NCBI GenBank assembly: GCA_945888525.1 | Contig: CAMDAF010000023.1 | Span: 1-39,737 of the forward strand | Length of the DNA stretch: 39,737 nt | DNA from: Chitinophaga pinensis | GTDB taxonomy: Bacteria > Bacteroidota > Bacteroidia > NS11-12g > UBA955 | Direction: 5' to 3' | Part shown: one piece after another, positions 25,338-33,820 of the stretch | How positions within the stretch are numbered: position 1 is the stretch's first letter | Layout of the letters: each line of letters opens with the position of its first letter | Notes under the pieces: model-generated | Told to the model about the DNA's origin: nothing | What the model saw: the letters and a program-made list of their open reading frames with translations, nothing else | The model's database searches: none | Program-made: the position numbers and the translations under genes

Positions 25338-26771
25338 TTACTCAACCACTGATATCTTAATACTATTTGCCATTGACTTTTGTTTGATGGGCATACTTGC
25401 AGTGTGTATTACGATATCGTCTTTTTTAACTAAGCCATTTGATTGAAGAACCTCAATTACATCAGTAAATGTTTGGTCGGTACTTTCATATTTGTCATAA
25501 TAAAACCCTCTAACACCCCAAACCAAACTCATCGATTTTAATAAGCGTTTGTTGTTGGTGAAAATATAGATTTCAGCCCTTGGTCTGTATGAGGATATTT
25601 CAAGTGCAGAGTATCCGGATCTTGTCATACCAACAATAGATTTGGCTTTTAAGTGGTCACTCATTCTTACAGCGGTAAAACAAATTTCATCTGAAATAAA
25701 CGTCTCGCTTTGAGAAGTAGGCTTTGCACCTTTGTAATATACTCTTCTGTCTTTCTCAACGTCTTTTATGATTTTTTCCATTGTTTCAACTACCTTAATG
25801 GCATGCTCACCAACACTGGTTTCGGCGCTCAACATTACAGCATCTGCTCCATCAATCACAGCATTTGCAACGTCACTAACTTCTGCCCTAGTAGGAGTTG
25901 GGTTTACAATCATCGACTCCATCATTTGTGTAGCTACGATAACAGGCTTTGCTGCTTTCATGCATTTTTCAATGATGTTTTTTTGTATGATTGGTAAATC
26001 TTGTAAAGGCATTTCAACACCTAAGTCACCTCTTGCAACCATTATACCATCCGTTACTTCGATGATTTCGTCAATATTTGCGACAGCCTCAGGTTTTTCA
26101 ATCTTAGCAATTACTTTTGACTCTTTTCCGGCCGCAGCAATCCTGGCTTTTAAATCTACGATATCTTCGGCCTTTCTCACAAAAGACAAGCCAATCCATT
26201 CAATGTCATTTTCTAATCCAAACTGCAAATCGATGATATCTTTTTCGGTCAAACTGGGAAATGAAACATCCGTGTGTGGCAAATTGAAACCTTTTTTGGA
26301 CTTCAGAAGACCGCCTGTTACAACACTTGCTTCTACATCGGTTGCATTTAAAATCCTTTCAATTTTCAATTCAATTTTACCGTCATCAATTAGAATCAAT
26401 TCTCCAGGCTTAACATCATTGGCTAAATCCACATAGCGAATGCAAATTTTTTCCGCATTTCCAATCATTTCATTAGAAGTGAGCGTTAGTATTTGCCCTT
26501 TGGTAATTTCTATAGCGTCGTTTTCGATAAGGCCGATACGCAATTTTGGACCCTGTAAATCCTGGAGAATACAAACATCAGAATTTAATTCTTCGTTAAT
26601 GCTTCTAATGTGTTTAATCACTTCCAAATGGTCAGCGTGCGTGCCGTGGGATGAATTAATTCTGCAAACATCAACGCCTGCAAGGATAATATTCTTTAAC
26701 ATTTCTCTAGAACAAGTTGCTGGGCCTATGGTAGCTACAATTTTTGTTCGATTAAAATTCGATCTATACAT
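25338..26771 (-). CDS. pyk: Pyruvate kinase
   Basis: Glycolytic enzyme converting phosphoenolpyruvate and ADP to pyruvate and ATP. It is 477 residues from the ATG at 26771 (MYRSNFNRTKIVATIGPAT); an ATG four codons earlier is also possible. The A-domain motifs are NSSHG, KIEKPEAV with the catalytic Lys, VARGDLGVEMPL (metal-binding), and TQMMESMIVNPTPTRAEVSD, with a B domain inserted at about residues 75-165. The C-terminal domain (about 350-477) carries the allosteric region. It overlaps the upstream small gene and is followed 5 bp later by the YafK-like gene. Confidence 0.97.
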   Translation of the reverse strand: MYRSNFNRTKIVATIGPATCSREMLKNIILAGVDVCRINSSHGTHADHLEVIKHIRSINEELNSDVCILQDLQGPKLRIGLIENDAIEITKGQILTLTSNEMIGNAEKICIRYVDLANDVKPGELILIDDGKIELKIERILNATDVEASVVTGGLLKSKKGFNLPHTDVSFPSLTEKDIIDLQFGLENDIEWIGLSFVRKAEDIVDLKARIAAAGKESKVIAKIEKPEAVANIDEIIEVTDGIMVARGDLGVEMPLQDLPIIQKNIIEKCMKAAKPVIVATQMMESMIVNPTPTRAEVSDVANAVIDGADAVMLSAETSVGEHAIKVVETMEKIIKDVEKDRRVYYKGAKPTSQSETFISDEICFTAVRMSDHLKAKSIVGMTRSGYSALEISSYRPRAEIYIFTNNKRLLKSMSLVWGVRGFYYDKYESTDQTFTDVIEVLQSNGLVKKDDIVIHTASMPIKQKSMANSIKISVVE

Positions 26772-27219
26772 AAAAGTCTTCAATAAATAATTTGTTGTTA
26801 AGTATGTTGTTGTAAAATGGTGTTTTTTTTGGGATTAAATCAAATTTAAACTCAAAAATATTTTCAATGTCTGAATTTTGTTTAATTGCTTCTATAGCGC
26901 GCTCGAAATAATTGTAAATATCATCGCCATTGCAAATCAGAAAAAAATCAAATAAGGGTTTACTTTGAAAAAAGTATGCGTTGGTGCCTTTGTTTCTTAT
27001 CAGGTGCCAACTAAGTTCAACATCTTCAAAAGGGTAATAATAATGCCGATGCTTACTCATTAAATTTTCCACTCCAGCCTTTTCCCAATCTATATTAAGG
27101 GCTAAATTCATGCCGAAACTATTGTTAATGTGCCAAGCTAAAGTATAATCTGGCAAAACCGTTTTAATGCCGGCAATCTTCGGGTAGGTATAGGAAATGT
27201 CAAAATCTATTTTATCCAT
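26764..27219 (-). CDS. Small protein upstream of pyk, IPExxxVDY-family-like
   Basis: A 151-residue soluble alpha/beta protein without signal peptide or known catalytic motif. Its position overlapping the pyk start, its length, and internal features (LAWHINNSFGMNL near the N-terminus, HYYYPFEDVELSWHLIRN mid-protein, LFDFFLICNGD) resemble the Bacteroidota 'IPExxxVDY' family encoded before pyk. The eponymous C-terminal motif is not present here; the end reads KLFIEDFYV. Membership is therefore tentative. The overlap suggests translational coupling with pyruvate kinase; function unknown. Confidence 0.65.
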   Translation of the reverse strand: MDKIDFDISYTYPKIAGIKTVLPDYTLAWHINNSFGMNLALNIDWEKAGVENLMSKHRHYYYPFEDVELSWHLIRNKGTNAYFFQSKPLFDFFLICNGDDIYNYFERAIEAIKQNSDIENIFEFKFDLIPKKTPFYNNILNNKLFIEDFYV

Positions 27220-27232
27220 GATTCAAGCCATG

Positions 27233-27240
27233 CAAATATA
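27233..27240 (-). promoter_or_regulatory. -7 box for the small gene-pyk-YafK unit
   Basis: Minus strand TATATTTG matches TAnnTTTG and ends 13 bp before the ATG at 27219. The nearest TTTG upstream is 13 bp away, shorter than the 18-21 bp seen elsewhere in the window, so only the -7 element is supported. Confidence 0.45.
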
Positions 27241-27288
27241 GACAAATCAAAACCAAATAGTTTTTAATATTTATTAAGAAATAGATAA

Positions 27289-28368
27289 TTAATTTATTTC
27301 TAAGACGCGGTTCACAGCATTTAAAACTTTTGCAGGTGCAAGATCTTTCATGCAAGAAGCACCAAGTTTACAAGAACCTCTGTAAAAGCACTCACAGGCT
27401 TTCTCAGGCATTACAATTTCTCCTTTGCCGAATAAGTCAAATTCATTAGGATTGAAAATATTATTCATCAAAACAATTTTCTTTTGCAGCCCGAGTGTTA
27501 GGTGCATACCCATGGTAACTTGGGTAACGATTAAATCACATTGATCGATTAAATTAATGAACTGTGAAAGAGAAAAATAGCCTAAATATTTTGCATTGCT
27601 GGAAGCTTGGATATTTTTATTTCTATTGTCTTCCTGCTCGCCTCCAAGAAGCACAACTTCAAACCCTTGGGCAATCAATGATTTTGCCAATTCAGCAAAA
27701 TAGGATTCTGGCCATAAGCGGGTAGTCCAGCGGTCGCCACATCCGGTATTCAAACCGATGATTGTTTTGTTGCGGTCTAATTGAGGCCATTCATAACCTT
27801 TGTTGCTGTGGTTGTCTAGTAGATAGGGCTCTCCGTCATAAACTAAACCACACATGGCGTAAATTTCAGTGCAATAGTTCAATGTATTGGCTTGGCTAAC
27901 ATCGTCAAACAAACCAGTTTGGTATTTGTGAAAAGCAAGGTCGTTTATGGGCTGAGAAACATTGTCTTTCAATGTATAGCCATATTTTTCTTTGGCTTTA
28001 ACTACCGATAAAAGGGCTGACGCTTCTTTTTCCTTGTCGAGGTTTATGGCAATATCAAATTCAGCATTTTGCAAATAAAGAGCTGATGCGTAATCGAATT
28101 TTAATATTTCATCTATTTTACCAGCTGGCAAAATAGCTGGTGTCATTGTTAGCCAGGTGATTTTACAATTTGGATAACGTTTTTTGTAGGTGCTAATTAG
28201 AGGTGTTGTTCTTATAACATCACCAATTGCGCCCAGTTTAATAATTAAAATGCGTTTGCTTATCTGCGCATAGGCAGGGCAATTCTTGCAATGGTATCCG
28301 TTTTCTTTATGCGGAGCACAAGGCAAATCGCCTTTAAAATGTAAACAATCTGAATGGTAGATTTCCAT
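27289..28368 (-). CDS. Glycosyltransferase family 9 (heptosyltransferase-like)
   Basis: A 359-residue GT-B enzyme of the ADP-heptose:LPS heptosyltransferase family. The core begins at ILIIKLGAIGDVIRTTPL (about 38-55), the standard GT9 opening. The nucleotide-binding half shows GLNTGCGDRWTTRLWPE and a VVLLGGEQE strand, then LIVTQVTMGMHLTLGLQ. The ATG at 28368 is preferred over one 17 codons earlier because the conserved sequence begins here. An N-terminal cluster (C8, H10, C17, H20, H26, C27, C30) and a C-terminal one (C325, C327, C333, C339) bracket the fold and might bind metal. It is monocistronic, divergent from the large secreted protein, and fits LPS or O-glycan assembly. Confidence 0.88.
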   Translation of the reverse strand: MEIYHSDCLHFKGDLPCAPHKENGYHCKNCPAYAQISKRILIIKLGAIGDVIRTTPLISTYKKRYPNCKITWLTMTPAILPAGKIDEILKFDYASALYLQNAEFDIAINLDKEKEASALLSVVKAKEKYGYTLKDNVSQPINDLAFHKYQTGLFDDVSQANTLNYCTEIYAMCGLVYDGEPYLLDNHSNKGYEWPQLDRNKTIIGLNTGCGDRWTTRLWPESYFAELAKSLIAQGFEVVLLGGEQEDNRNKNIQASSNAKYLGYFSLSQFINLIDQCDLIVTQVTMGMHLTLGLQKKIVLMNNIFNPNEFDLFGKGEIVMPEKACECFYRGSCKLGASCMKDLAPAKVLNAVNRVLEIN

Positions 28369-28538
28369 GTCGTAATAGGTGCAAAATAATAGTTTTTGAG
28401 ACGAAATAAAAAATCGCAAGGTAATTCGGTCGAAAAAAAGCCATTTTTCTCTCTAAAAAGAAACCTTTTGGCTTTAACTGCGTCTAATCATACAATAAGT
28501 TGTACGATTTTTGTTTATTTTTGTATTATAGTTTGTAA
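28369..28538. other. Divergent intergenic region
   Basis: 170 bp between the GT9 gene and the large secreted protein. It contains an inverted repeat AAAGCCA (28437-28443) / TGGCTTT (28469-28475) with a 25-bp loop, and AT-rich sequence with several TTTG words before the ATG at 28539. No unambiguous -33/-7 pair could be chosen for either gene. Confidence 0.4.
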
Positions 28539-31500
28539 ATGTTTAGAAATAGAATTTTCTATGGTTTAATTGTGCTTTTGTCACTATTGTTTGCTAAAAG
28601 CGCAAATGCAACCCACCTGGTAGGTGGATTTATAAGCTATGAATACGTTGGAACTTCGAGTTTCGGGGCTAGATATACAATTACCATAACATCTTATAGA
28701 GATTGTAAGCCTGGGTCAATTCCATTTGAACCAAACATTGATGTTTGTGTTTTCCAAATTAGTGACAATCGATTGTATAAATCCTATAATTTTGTTAGAC
28801 AAAGTGTTGGTAAAGTTAAGCCTATAGGAAGAACTGATTGCCCTGAAGCTACTCAAGTTTGTTTGGAAAAGGCAGTTTATCAAAGGCAAATTGATTTGCC
28901 AACAAGTGCATTTGGTTATTTTGTTAAATGGGAAGTTTGTTGCCGGAATACCCAAGTGAATTTGCGCGATGGGCAAGGCGGCACACCCTATATCGGTCAA
29001 ACCTATCAAACCATTATACCACCAACGAATGTTAAAAATAGTACAGCATTTTTTACAGAGACTCCGGTGCCTTTTATTTGTATAAATGACACCACAGAAT
29101 TAAATAATTATGCAGTTGACCCAGATGGGGATTCTTTGGTTTACAAACTAGCCACGCCTTGGGACGGAGCCTCGTCGGCGACAAATTACCCTGGATGCGG
29201 GCCTGTTTATTCTCCTCCCGTGCCTATCGATCCTGCCGATTATCAGCTTGGTTATAATGGCAATATTCCATTCGGTGCTAACGGGTTATGCAAGATTAAT
29301 CCATCAAATGGGGTGGCTACGGTTTTTGCACAACAGGTTGGAAATTATGCTGTAGCAATCGATTTGTATGAGTACCGAAATGGCGTGCAGTTAAGTGTCA
29401 CGCGCTTGGATTTGCAAATATTGGTTATTAATTGTGGCGTAAATACAAAGCCCAGCATTTCCACCACCTCCAAAAAATACACAATTTTTGCTGGCGACAA
29501 GCTTTGTTTTAATGTCACAGGAAAAGACAAAGACAATCAGAATTTATCTTTGGATGGTTTTGGTGATTTGTTAACTGGTGCAAATGGTTTTGTTGGCAAT
29601 AAGGCCACATTTGCATCTGCTTCGGGCAATAGTTCGGTTTCTTCTCAGTTTTGTTGGCAAACGTCTTGCAACCAAGCCCGCAACACACCATATATATTCA
29701 CAGCAAGAGTGATTGACGATGGATGTCCATCAAAATACAACTTAGTTAACATTGAAATAAAAGTAAAGCCTTTTACAGGGAAAGCAACACTTACAGGTCC
29801 AAATACCGCATGTGAAGGGGCGAAAGGATTGGTTTACACTATTTCAACAAGTGCAGATTCATTGCCTGAATTAGCTGGGATAAGTCATCAAGTTGTAATT
29901 ACAAATGGTGTTCTAGTATCTCAAAGTCTGAACCAAATAGTGGTCAATTGGAATCGAGGTATAGCGCAAGGTGAAATAACTATTCAGGCCGTTTCTAAAT
30001 TTGGCTGTCTAGGGGCTCCTTTTACTTATAAAGTTAATCTTGTGCCATCACCAGCAAAGCCAATTGTAAAAAATATAGATACAGTTTGCGAAAATTCAAG
30101 TGTAAATTATAGCACTGTTCTGACCAATGGATACACTTACCAATGGTTTGTGCTTAATGGAAGTATTTTTGGGTCAAGCAACAGCAATTCTGTTTCAGTA
30201 GTTTGGGGTGCACCCGGCAAGGCCGCTGCTTATTTGGTTCACTTCAATCAAAATGGATGTCCAAGTGATACAGCAGTTATTGATGTCTGGATTTCAAAAC
30301 CAGCAGTTCCGGGTATAATTGGCAAACAATCTATTTGTCCCAATGCAAAAGGCTTAATTTACACAGTAGCCACAGCGTCAAATGGAAGTTCTTTTAAGTG
30401 GTTTGTTGCAGGTGGTGCAATCTATGGAAGTTCAAACAGTAATTCCATCACAATAAATTGGGGTAACCCTGGACTTGGATATGTGAAAGTTATTGAAACC
30501 AATCGCTTTGGATGTCCTAGCGACACCGGATACTACCCTGTTTCAAAATCATACAACTTAAATGCCGAGTTTATTGAAGGCGATACGGATGTTTGTGAAT
30601 ATACAAAGGCCCAAATATTTACGGTAATTTATGCGCCAAATACAACATACAATTGGACGGTTACAGGCGGGACATTGATTAGCGGGCAGGGAACGAATTC
30701 AATTCTAATAGATTGGGGAATAAGCGGTCTTGGTTCTCTTGGTATGTACCAAACAAGTTATGATTCTGTTAATCAAAAGGCGTGCGTGAGTAATTTAGTT
30801 AGTCGTGCTGTTAACATTAGAGCTTACCCTACAGCCAATAAAATCAATGGGGTATTAGAGGTTTGTCAATATTCAAGCTCTGGAGTTTATTCAGTGAATG
30901 GCTTGCCGAATTCAAGATATGTTTGGATGGTAAATGGTGATACGAGCAATATTAATGGGCAAGGCACAAAATCAATTCTATTTGATTATAGCAAAGAAGG
31001 TACATTTAATTTAGAAGTTATAGAAACAAGTGAATATGGCTGTTCGGGACCAAATTTAAAAATACAGGTCATAGTTCATCCAAAACCTCGCACCAGCCCA
31101 ATATTAGGTGATAGCATTATTTGTTCACCAAATTTATTGAATTATAATTATTCTGTAACAGGGTTTAATACCTCTAAATTCTATTGGACAGTATCCGGAG
31201 GATTGCCTCAAGCAATTAATAATTTACCTAACATTACAATTGATTGGAATGGCCAACAATACAATAAACTAAAAGTGGTAGAAGTCTCAGACTTTGGCTG
31301 TGTAGGCGACACAGTGCGCTTGGATGTGTTTTATGACAATCCATATTTGTATTTAAATTATATTACAGTAAATCCGCCGCCTGGAGCAGATGATGGTGTC
31401 GATGTTTATTGGTCATTGCGCAATGCGCCAAAATACAATAACCAATTCTTTATTGAAAAGAGGGCAGCAGGATCAGCGGGGATTTTCAATACTGTTGGCA

Positions 31501-32168
31501 CTGTTAATGGAAGTGCTGTGACTTTTAACGATTTCAATACCATGAACGATTCCAATGCATGGGAATACCGAGTGAAAGGATTTGATTTATGCGGAAAGCC
31601 ATTTTATACCTCTGTGCACACCAATATATTGTTGAAAGGTCAGAAGTTGGGCGGATACGATATCAGCATGAAGTATACACCTTATTTAGGTTGGGGTTCA
31701 AGCACAATCAAGTATGATTTATACCGCTATCTAAAAAACACAGGTCAATACGAATTGTTTGAGCCTAACATGAATACATTTAATCTGTCTTATTCAAATG
31801 GCTTGGAATATTACACCCAATGTTATAGAGTAAAAGGCACCAAATTAGGTACGGATACAGTTACATGGAGCAACGAAGTTTGTTTCAATTTTGATCCAGT
31901 TATTTTTATACCCAATGCATTTTCTCCAAATGACGACGATTTCAACGATGCTTTTGCGGTAAAAGGTGGAGCATTGAAATCTGTAGAGTTATTCATTTAT
32001 AACAGATGGGGGGAGAATTTATTCGTTGGAAAAAGCATCAACGATACCTGGGATGGTACCTATATGGGCAAGCCGCAGGCACAAGACGTTTATATGTACT
32101 ATTGTTATTATTACGGATTTGATGGCCGCAAATATTCAACAAAGGGTACTATTACGCTATTGCGTTAG
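28539..32168 (+). CDS. Large secreted protein with Ig/PKD-like repeats and T9SS type B C-terminal domain
   Basis: A 1209-residue extracellular protein. A signal peptide (about 1-24) precedes a mature start THLVGGFISYEYVG, a typical opening of Bacteroidota gliding-associated proteins. An N-terminal domain rich in paired cysteines (about 25-410) leads to six tandem Ig/PKD-like units of about 85 residues (about 412-934), each with one Cys near its start and one near its end. A fibronectin-like region follows (about 940-1115). The last about 85 residues (IFIPNAFSPNDDDFNDAF, then YNRWGE and WDG) are the CHU_C/type B sorting domain that directs secretion and surface attachment through the type IX system. 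A role in adhesion or surface structure is inferred; the SprB partner and PorSS genes are not in the window. Confidence 0.93.
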   Translation: MFRNRIFYGLIVLLSLLFAKSANATHLVGGFISYEYVGTSSFGARYTITITSYRDCKPGSIPFEPNIDVCVFQISDNRLYKSYNFVRQSVGKVKPIGRTDCPEATQVCLEKAVYQRQIDLPTSAFGYFVKWEVCCRNTQVNLRDGQGGTPYIGQTYQTIIPPTNVKNSTAFFTETPVPFICINDTTELNNYAVDPDGDSLVYKLATPWDGASSATNYPGCGPVYSPPVPIDPADYQLGYNGNIPFGANGLCKINPSNGVATVFAQQVGNYAVAIDLYEYRNGVQLSVTRLDLQILVINCGVNTKPSISTTSKKYTIFAGDKLCFNVTGKDKDNQNLSLDGFGDLLTGANGFVGNKATFASASGNSSVSSQFCWQTSCNQARNTPYIFTARVIDDGCPSKYNLVNIEIKVKPFTGKATLTGPNTACEGAKGLVYTISTSADSLPELAGISHQVVITNGVLVSQSLNQIVVNWNRGIAQGEITIQAVSKFGCLGAPFTYKVNLVPSPAKPIVKNIDTVCENSSVNYSTVLTNGYTYQWFVLNGSIFGSSNSNSVSVVWGAPGKAAAYLVHFNQNGCPSDTAVIDVWISKPAVPGIIGKQSICPNAKGLIYTVATASNGSSFKWFVAGGAIYGSSNSNSITINWGNPGLGYVKVIETNRFGCPSDTGYYPVSKSYNLNAEFIEGDTDVCEYTKAQIFTVIYAPNTTYNWTVTGGTLISGQGTNSILIDWGISGLGSLGMYQTSYDSVNQKACVSNLVSRAVNIRAYPTANKINGVLEVCQYSSSGVYSVNGLPNSRYVWMVNGDTSNINGQGTKSILFDYSKEGTFNLEVIETSEYGCSGPNLKIQVIVHPKPRTSPILGDSIICSPNLLNYNYSVTGFNTSKFYWTVSGGLPQAINNLPNITIDWNGQQYNKLKVVEVSDFGCVGDTVRLDVFYDNPYLYLNYITVNPPPGADDGVDVYWSLRNAPKYNNQFFIEKRAAGSAGIFNTVGTVNGSAVTFNDFNTMNDSNAWEYRVKGFDLCGKPFYTSVHTNILLKGQKLGGYDISMKYTPYLGWGSSTIKYDLYRYLKNTGQYELFEPNMNTFNLSYSNGLEYYTQCYRVKGTKLGTDTVTWSNEVCFNFDPVIFIPNAFSPNDDDFNDAFAVKGGALKSVELFIYNRWGENLFVGKSINDTWDGTYMGKPQAQDVYMYYCYYYGFDGRKYSTKGTITLLR
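29771..31341 (+). repeat. Six tandem Ig/PKD-like protein repeats
   Basis: The repeat region encodes six units of roughly 84 residues. Each has a Cys near the start (TACEG, TVCEN, SICPN, DVCEY, EVCQY, IICSP), a central YxW or FxW element, an N-S-I-x-(I/V)-x-W strand, and a Cys near the end (FGCLG, NGCPS, FGCPS, KACVS, YGCSG, FGCVG). Units two and three are the most alike (shared GSSNSNS). The repeats have diverged at DNA level, so this is old duplication rather than recent expansion. Confidence 0.8.
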
Positions 32169-32247
32169 GTCTGTAAAGACAGATAAAATTCAGTAATTTT
32201 TATTTCCAATTTTGTGGGATTTTTTTACGAGATTTGCTGCATAGATT

Positions 32248-32595
32248 ATGGCAATAATTATAACCGACGATTGTATTAACTGTGGGGCTTGCGAGCCCGA
32301 ATGTCCGAACAATGCTATTTATGAAAGTGGTGTTGAATGGAGAATAAAAGACGGCACCAGTGTTGAAGGTACCTATAAATTAAATGATGGTTCTTCTGTT
32401 GATGTTGACCAGAAATTTGCACCAGTGAGCAGCGAAGTCTATTACATTGTTCCTGATAAATGCACAGAGTGTATGGGCTTTCATGAAGAGCCACAATGCG
32501 CAGCGGTTTGTCCAGTTGATTGCTGCATACCTGATCCTGACCGAGTTGAAGCCGAAGAAGTTTTACTTGACAGAAAGTCTAGATTGCATATATAA
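32248..32595 (+). CDS. 2[4Fe-4S] ferredoxin (Alvin type)
   Basis: A 115-residue electron carrier. The first cluster motif is [12 protein letters not shown] (C-x2-C-x2-C-x3-C-P, residues 9-20). The second is [18 protein letters not shown], where an eight-residue insert separates the second and third cysteines, the hallmark of Alvin-type ferredoxins with very low redox potential. An approximately 45-residue acidic segment between the motifs is longer than in clostridial ferredoxins. A short C-terminal extension rich in acidic residues follows. It ends in TAATG, overlapping the NlpC/P60 gene by one base. Its redox partner is not visible in the window. Confidence 0.93.
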   Translation: MAIIITDDCINCGACEPECPNNAIYESGVEWRIKDGTSVEGTYKLNDGSSVDVDQKFAPVSSEVYYIVPDKCTECMGFHEEPQCAAVCPVDCCIPDPDRVEAEEVLLDRKSRLHI

Positions 32596-33332
32596 TGTCT
32601 AAGAAGGGCACCTGTCTCCAATCCTATATTCCAATTCGAAGTTCAGCGAGTTCTGCTTCAGAGATGGTAAGCAGTTTGATTTTTGGAGAATCTTATACGG
32701 TACTAGATTCTGAAAAAGGTTTCTTGAAAATAGTAAACGATTTTGACCAATATGAAGGTTGGATTAGTGAGAACTCATATTCTGAATATACTGTTTACGA
32801 TTCTTTAAATGAATTTGCTTTTTTAGAGGCCAAAGGCGACCACCATATTTTGTTTATTCCATGCGGTGCCCATATACCTTCCGAGGGTAACATGTCGATT
32901 GGTGGTGTTTCATTTTCAATTGACCGGAAACTGAAAACATACCACCACTTACCCCTATCTATTAGGATACAAAAATTGGCTTGCTCATTTGTTAACATGC
33001 CTTATTTGTGGGGAGGAAGAACCTTCATGGGTATTGACTGTTCCGGTTTTATGCAAGTGGTTTTTAAAGCTTGTGGATTTACTTTACCTAGAGATACTTC
33101 CAAACAAATTGAATCGGGAGAACGCGTAAATATTAAAGATGCAAAAGCTTGCGATTTGGTGTTTTTTTCAAATATAGATTCCGATAAGGTTTCGCATGTT
33201 GGATTGATGTTAGACAAATCAAAAATTGTACATGCCAGCGGAAAGGTTAGGATAGATGACTTTAAACCTGAAGGGATTATGCAAAATGGCAAGCTAATCT
33301 ATAAGACGGCATCAATTAGAAGAATCTTATAG
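32595..33332 (+). CDS. NlpC/P60 (C40) peptidase with N-terminal SH3-like domain
   Basis: A 245-residue murein peptidase-like protein. An SH3b-like region (about 8-65, with EGWISENSY) precedes the NlpC/P60 domain (about 125-240). Catalytic Cys149 is in GIDCSGFMQVVFKACG, His201 in SHVGLML, and the third polar residue is His213 in VHASGK. The family hydrolyses gamma-D-glutamyl-diaminopimelate (or Lys) bonds in peptidoglycan stems. No signal peptide is visible, so it may act in the cytoplasm on recycled muropeptides, as with YkfC-type enzymes. It is coupled to the ferredoxin upstream (1-bp overlap) and followed 1 bp later by the YkgJ gene. Confidence 0.92.
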   Translation: MSKKGTCLQSYIPIRSSASSASEMVSSLIFGESYTVLDSEKGFLKIVNDFDQYEGWISENSYSEYTVYDSLNEFAFLEAKGDHHILFIPCGAHIPSEGNMSIGGVSFSIDRKLKTYHHLPLSIRIQKLACSFVNMPYLWGGRTFMGIDCSGFMQVVFKACGFTLPRDTSKQIESGERVNIKDAKACDLVFFSNIDSDKVSHVGLMLDKSKIVHASGKVRIDDFKPEGIMQNGKLIYKTASIRRIL

Positions 33333-33333
33333 T

Positions 33334-33810
33334 ATGCCAATAGATCCACATTGGAAACGCAAAAGTAAAGACAAACAAAAGCAGTTTAAACGCTATTTAG
33401 ACAGGGTCAATCCATCCAAATTAATTCGTGAACTTCCTGCACTTCATTCGGAGGCTTTTTCCAAGATAGATTGTTTGGATTGTGCCAATTGTTGTAAAAA
33501 CCATAGCCCTACCTTCAAAGCAACTGATATAAAACGCATCAGTAAATATTTGGGATTGAAGGAAGCTGATTTTGTAGATACCTACTTAAAATTAGACGAA
33601 GAAAATGATTTTGTCGTAAAACAATCGCCTTGTGCATTTTTAAATGAAGACAATTCATGCCATATTTATGATGTTCGACCTTCTGATTGTTCACGTTATC
33701 CATACACTGAAGAAGACGTATTCATAAAGAGGAAAGCACTAACAATGGCGAATTCAATGGTTTGTCCGGCTGTTTTCCATATTCTAGAAAAAATATCCGC
33801 GATTGATTAA
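33334..33810 (+). CDS. YkgJ family cysteine-cluster protein
   Basis: A 158-residue cytoplasmic protein with the YkgJ (Fe-S/zinc cluster) arrangement: CLDCANCC (Cys47, 50, 53, 54), then SPCAFLNEDNSCHIYDVRP and DCSRYPY further on, plus a final Cys in MVCPAVF. The C-x2-C-x2-CC plus C-x8-C-x9-C layout is the family signature. The biochemical role is unknown; a metal- or cluster-bound function is presumed. It begins 1 bp after the NlpC/P60 stop, and its end almost touches the start of the next gene. Confidence 0.85.
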   Translation: MPIDPHWKRKSKDKQKQFKRYLDRVNPSKLIRELPALHSEAFSKIDCLDCANCCKNHSPTFKATDIKRISKYLGLKEADFVDTYLKLDEENDFVVKQSPCAFLNEDNSCHIYDVRPSDCSRYPYTEEDVFIKRKALTMANSMVCPAVFHILEKISAID

Positions 33811-33815
33811 CTTTG
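33808..33815 (+). promoter_or_regulatory. -7 box (TAACTTTG) before the ACMSD gene
   Basis: TAACTTTG overlaps the stop of the YkgJ gene and ends 5 bp before the ATG at 33821. No -33 element is visible, so its use is uncertain; if used it would give a leaderless mRNA. Confidence 0.35.
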
Positions 33816-33820
33816 CAGCA

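Noticed and set aside
25768-26436. 222-codon plus-strand frame opposite pyk
   Set aside because: Lies entirely inside the well-conserved pyruvate kinase gene in antisense; the translation has no recognisable domain.
29771-31341. Possible recent tandem DNA repeat in the secreted protein gene
   Set aside because: The units are alike at protein level only; DNA identity is low apart from short patches, so slippage-type repeat variation is unlikely.
32169-32190. Possible terminator hairpin after the secreted protein gene
   Set aside because: Only a four-base-pair stem (GTCT/AGAC) is possible, and no T-tract follows directly.
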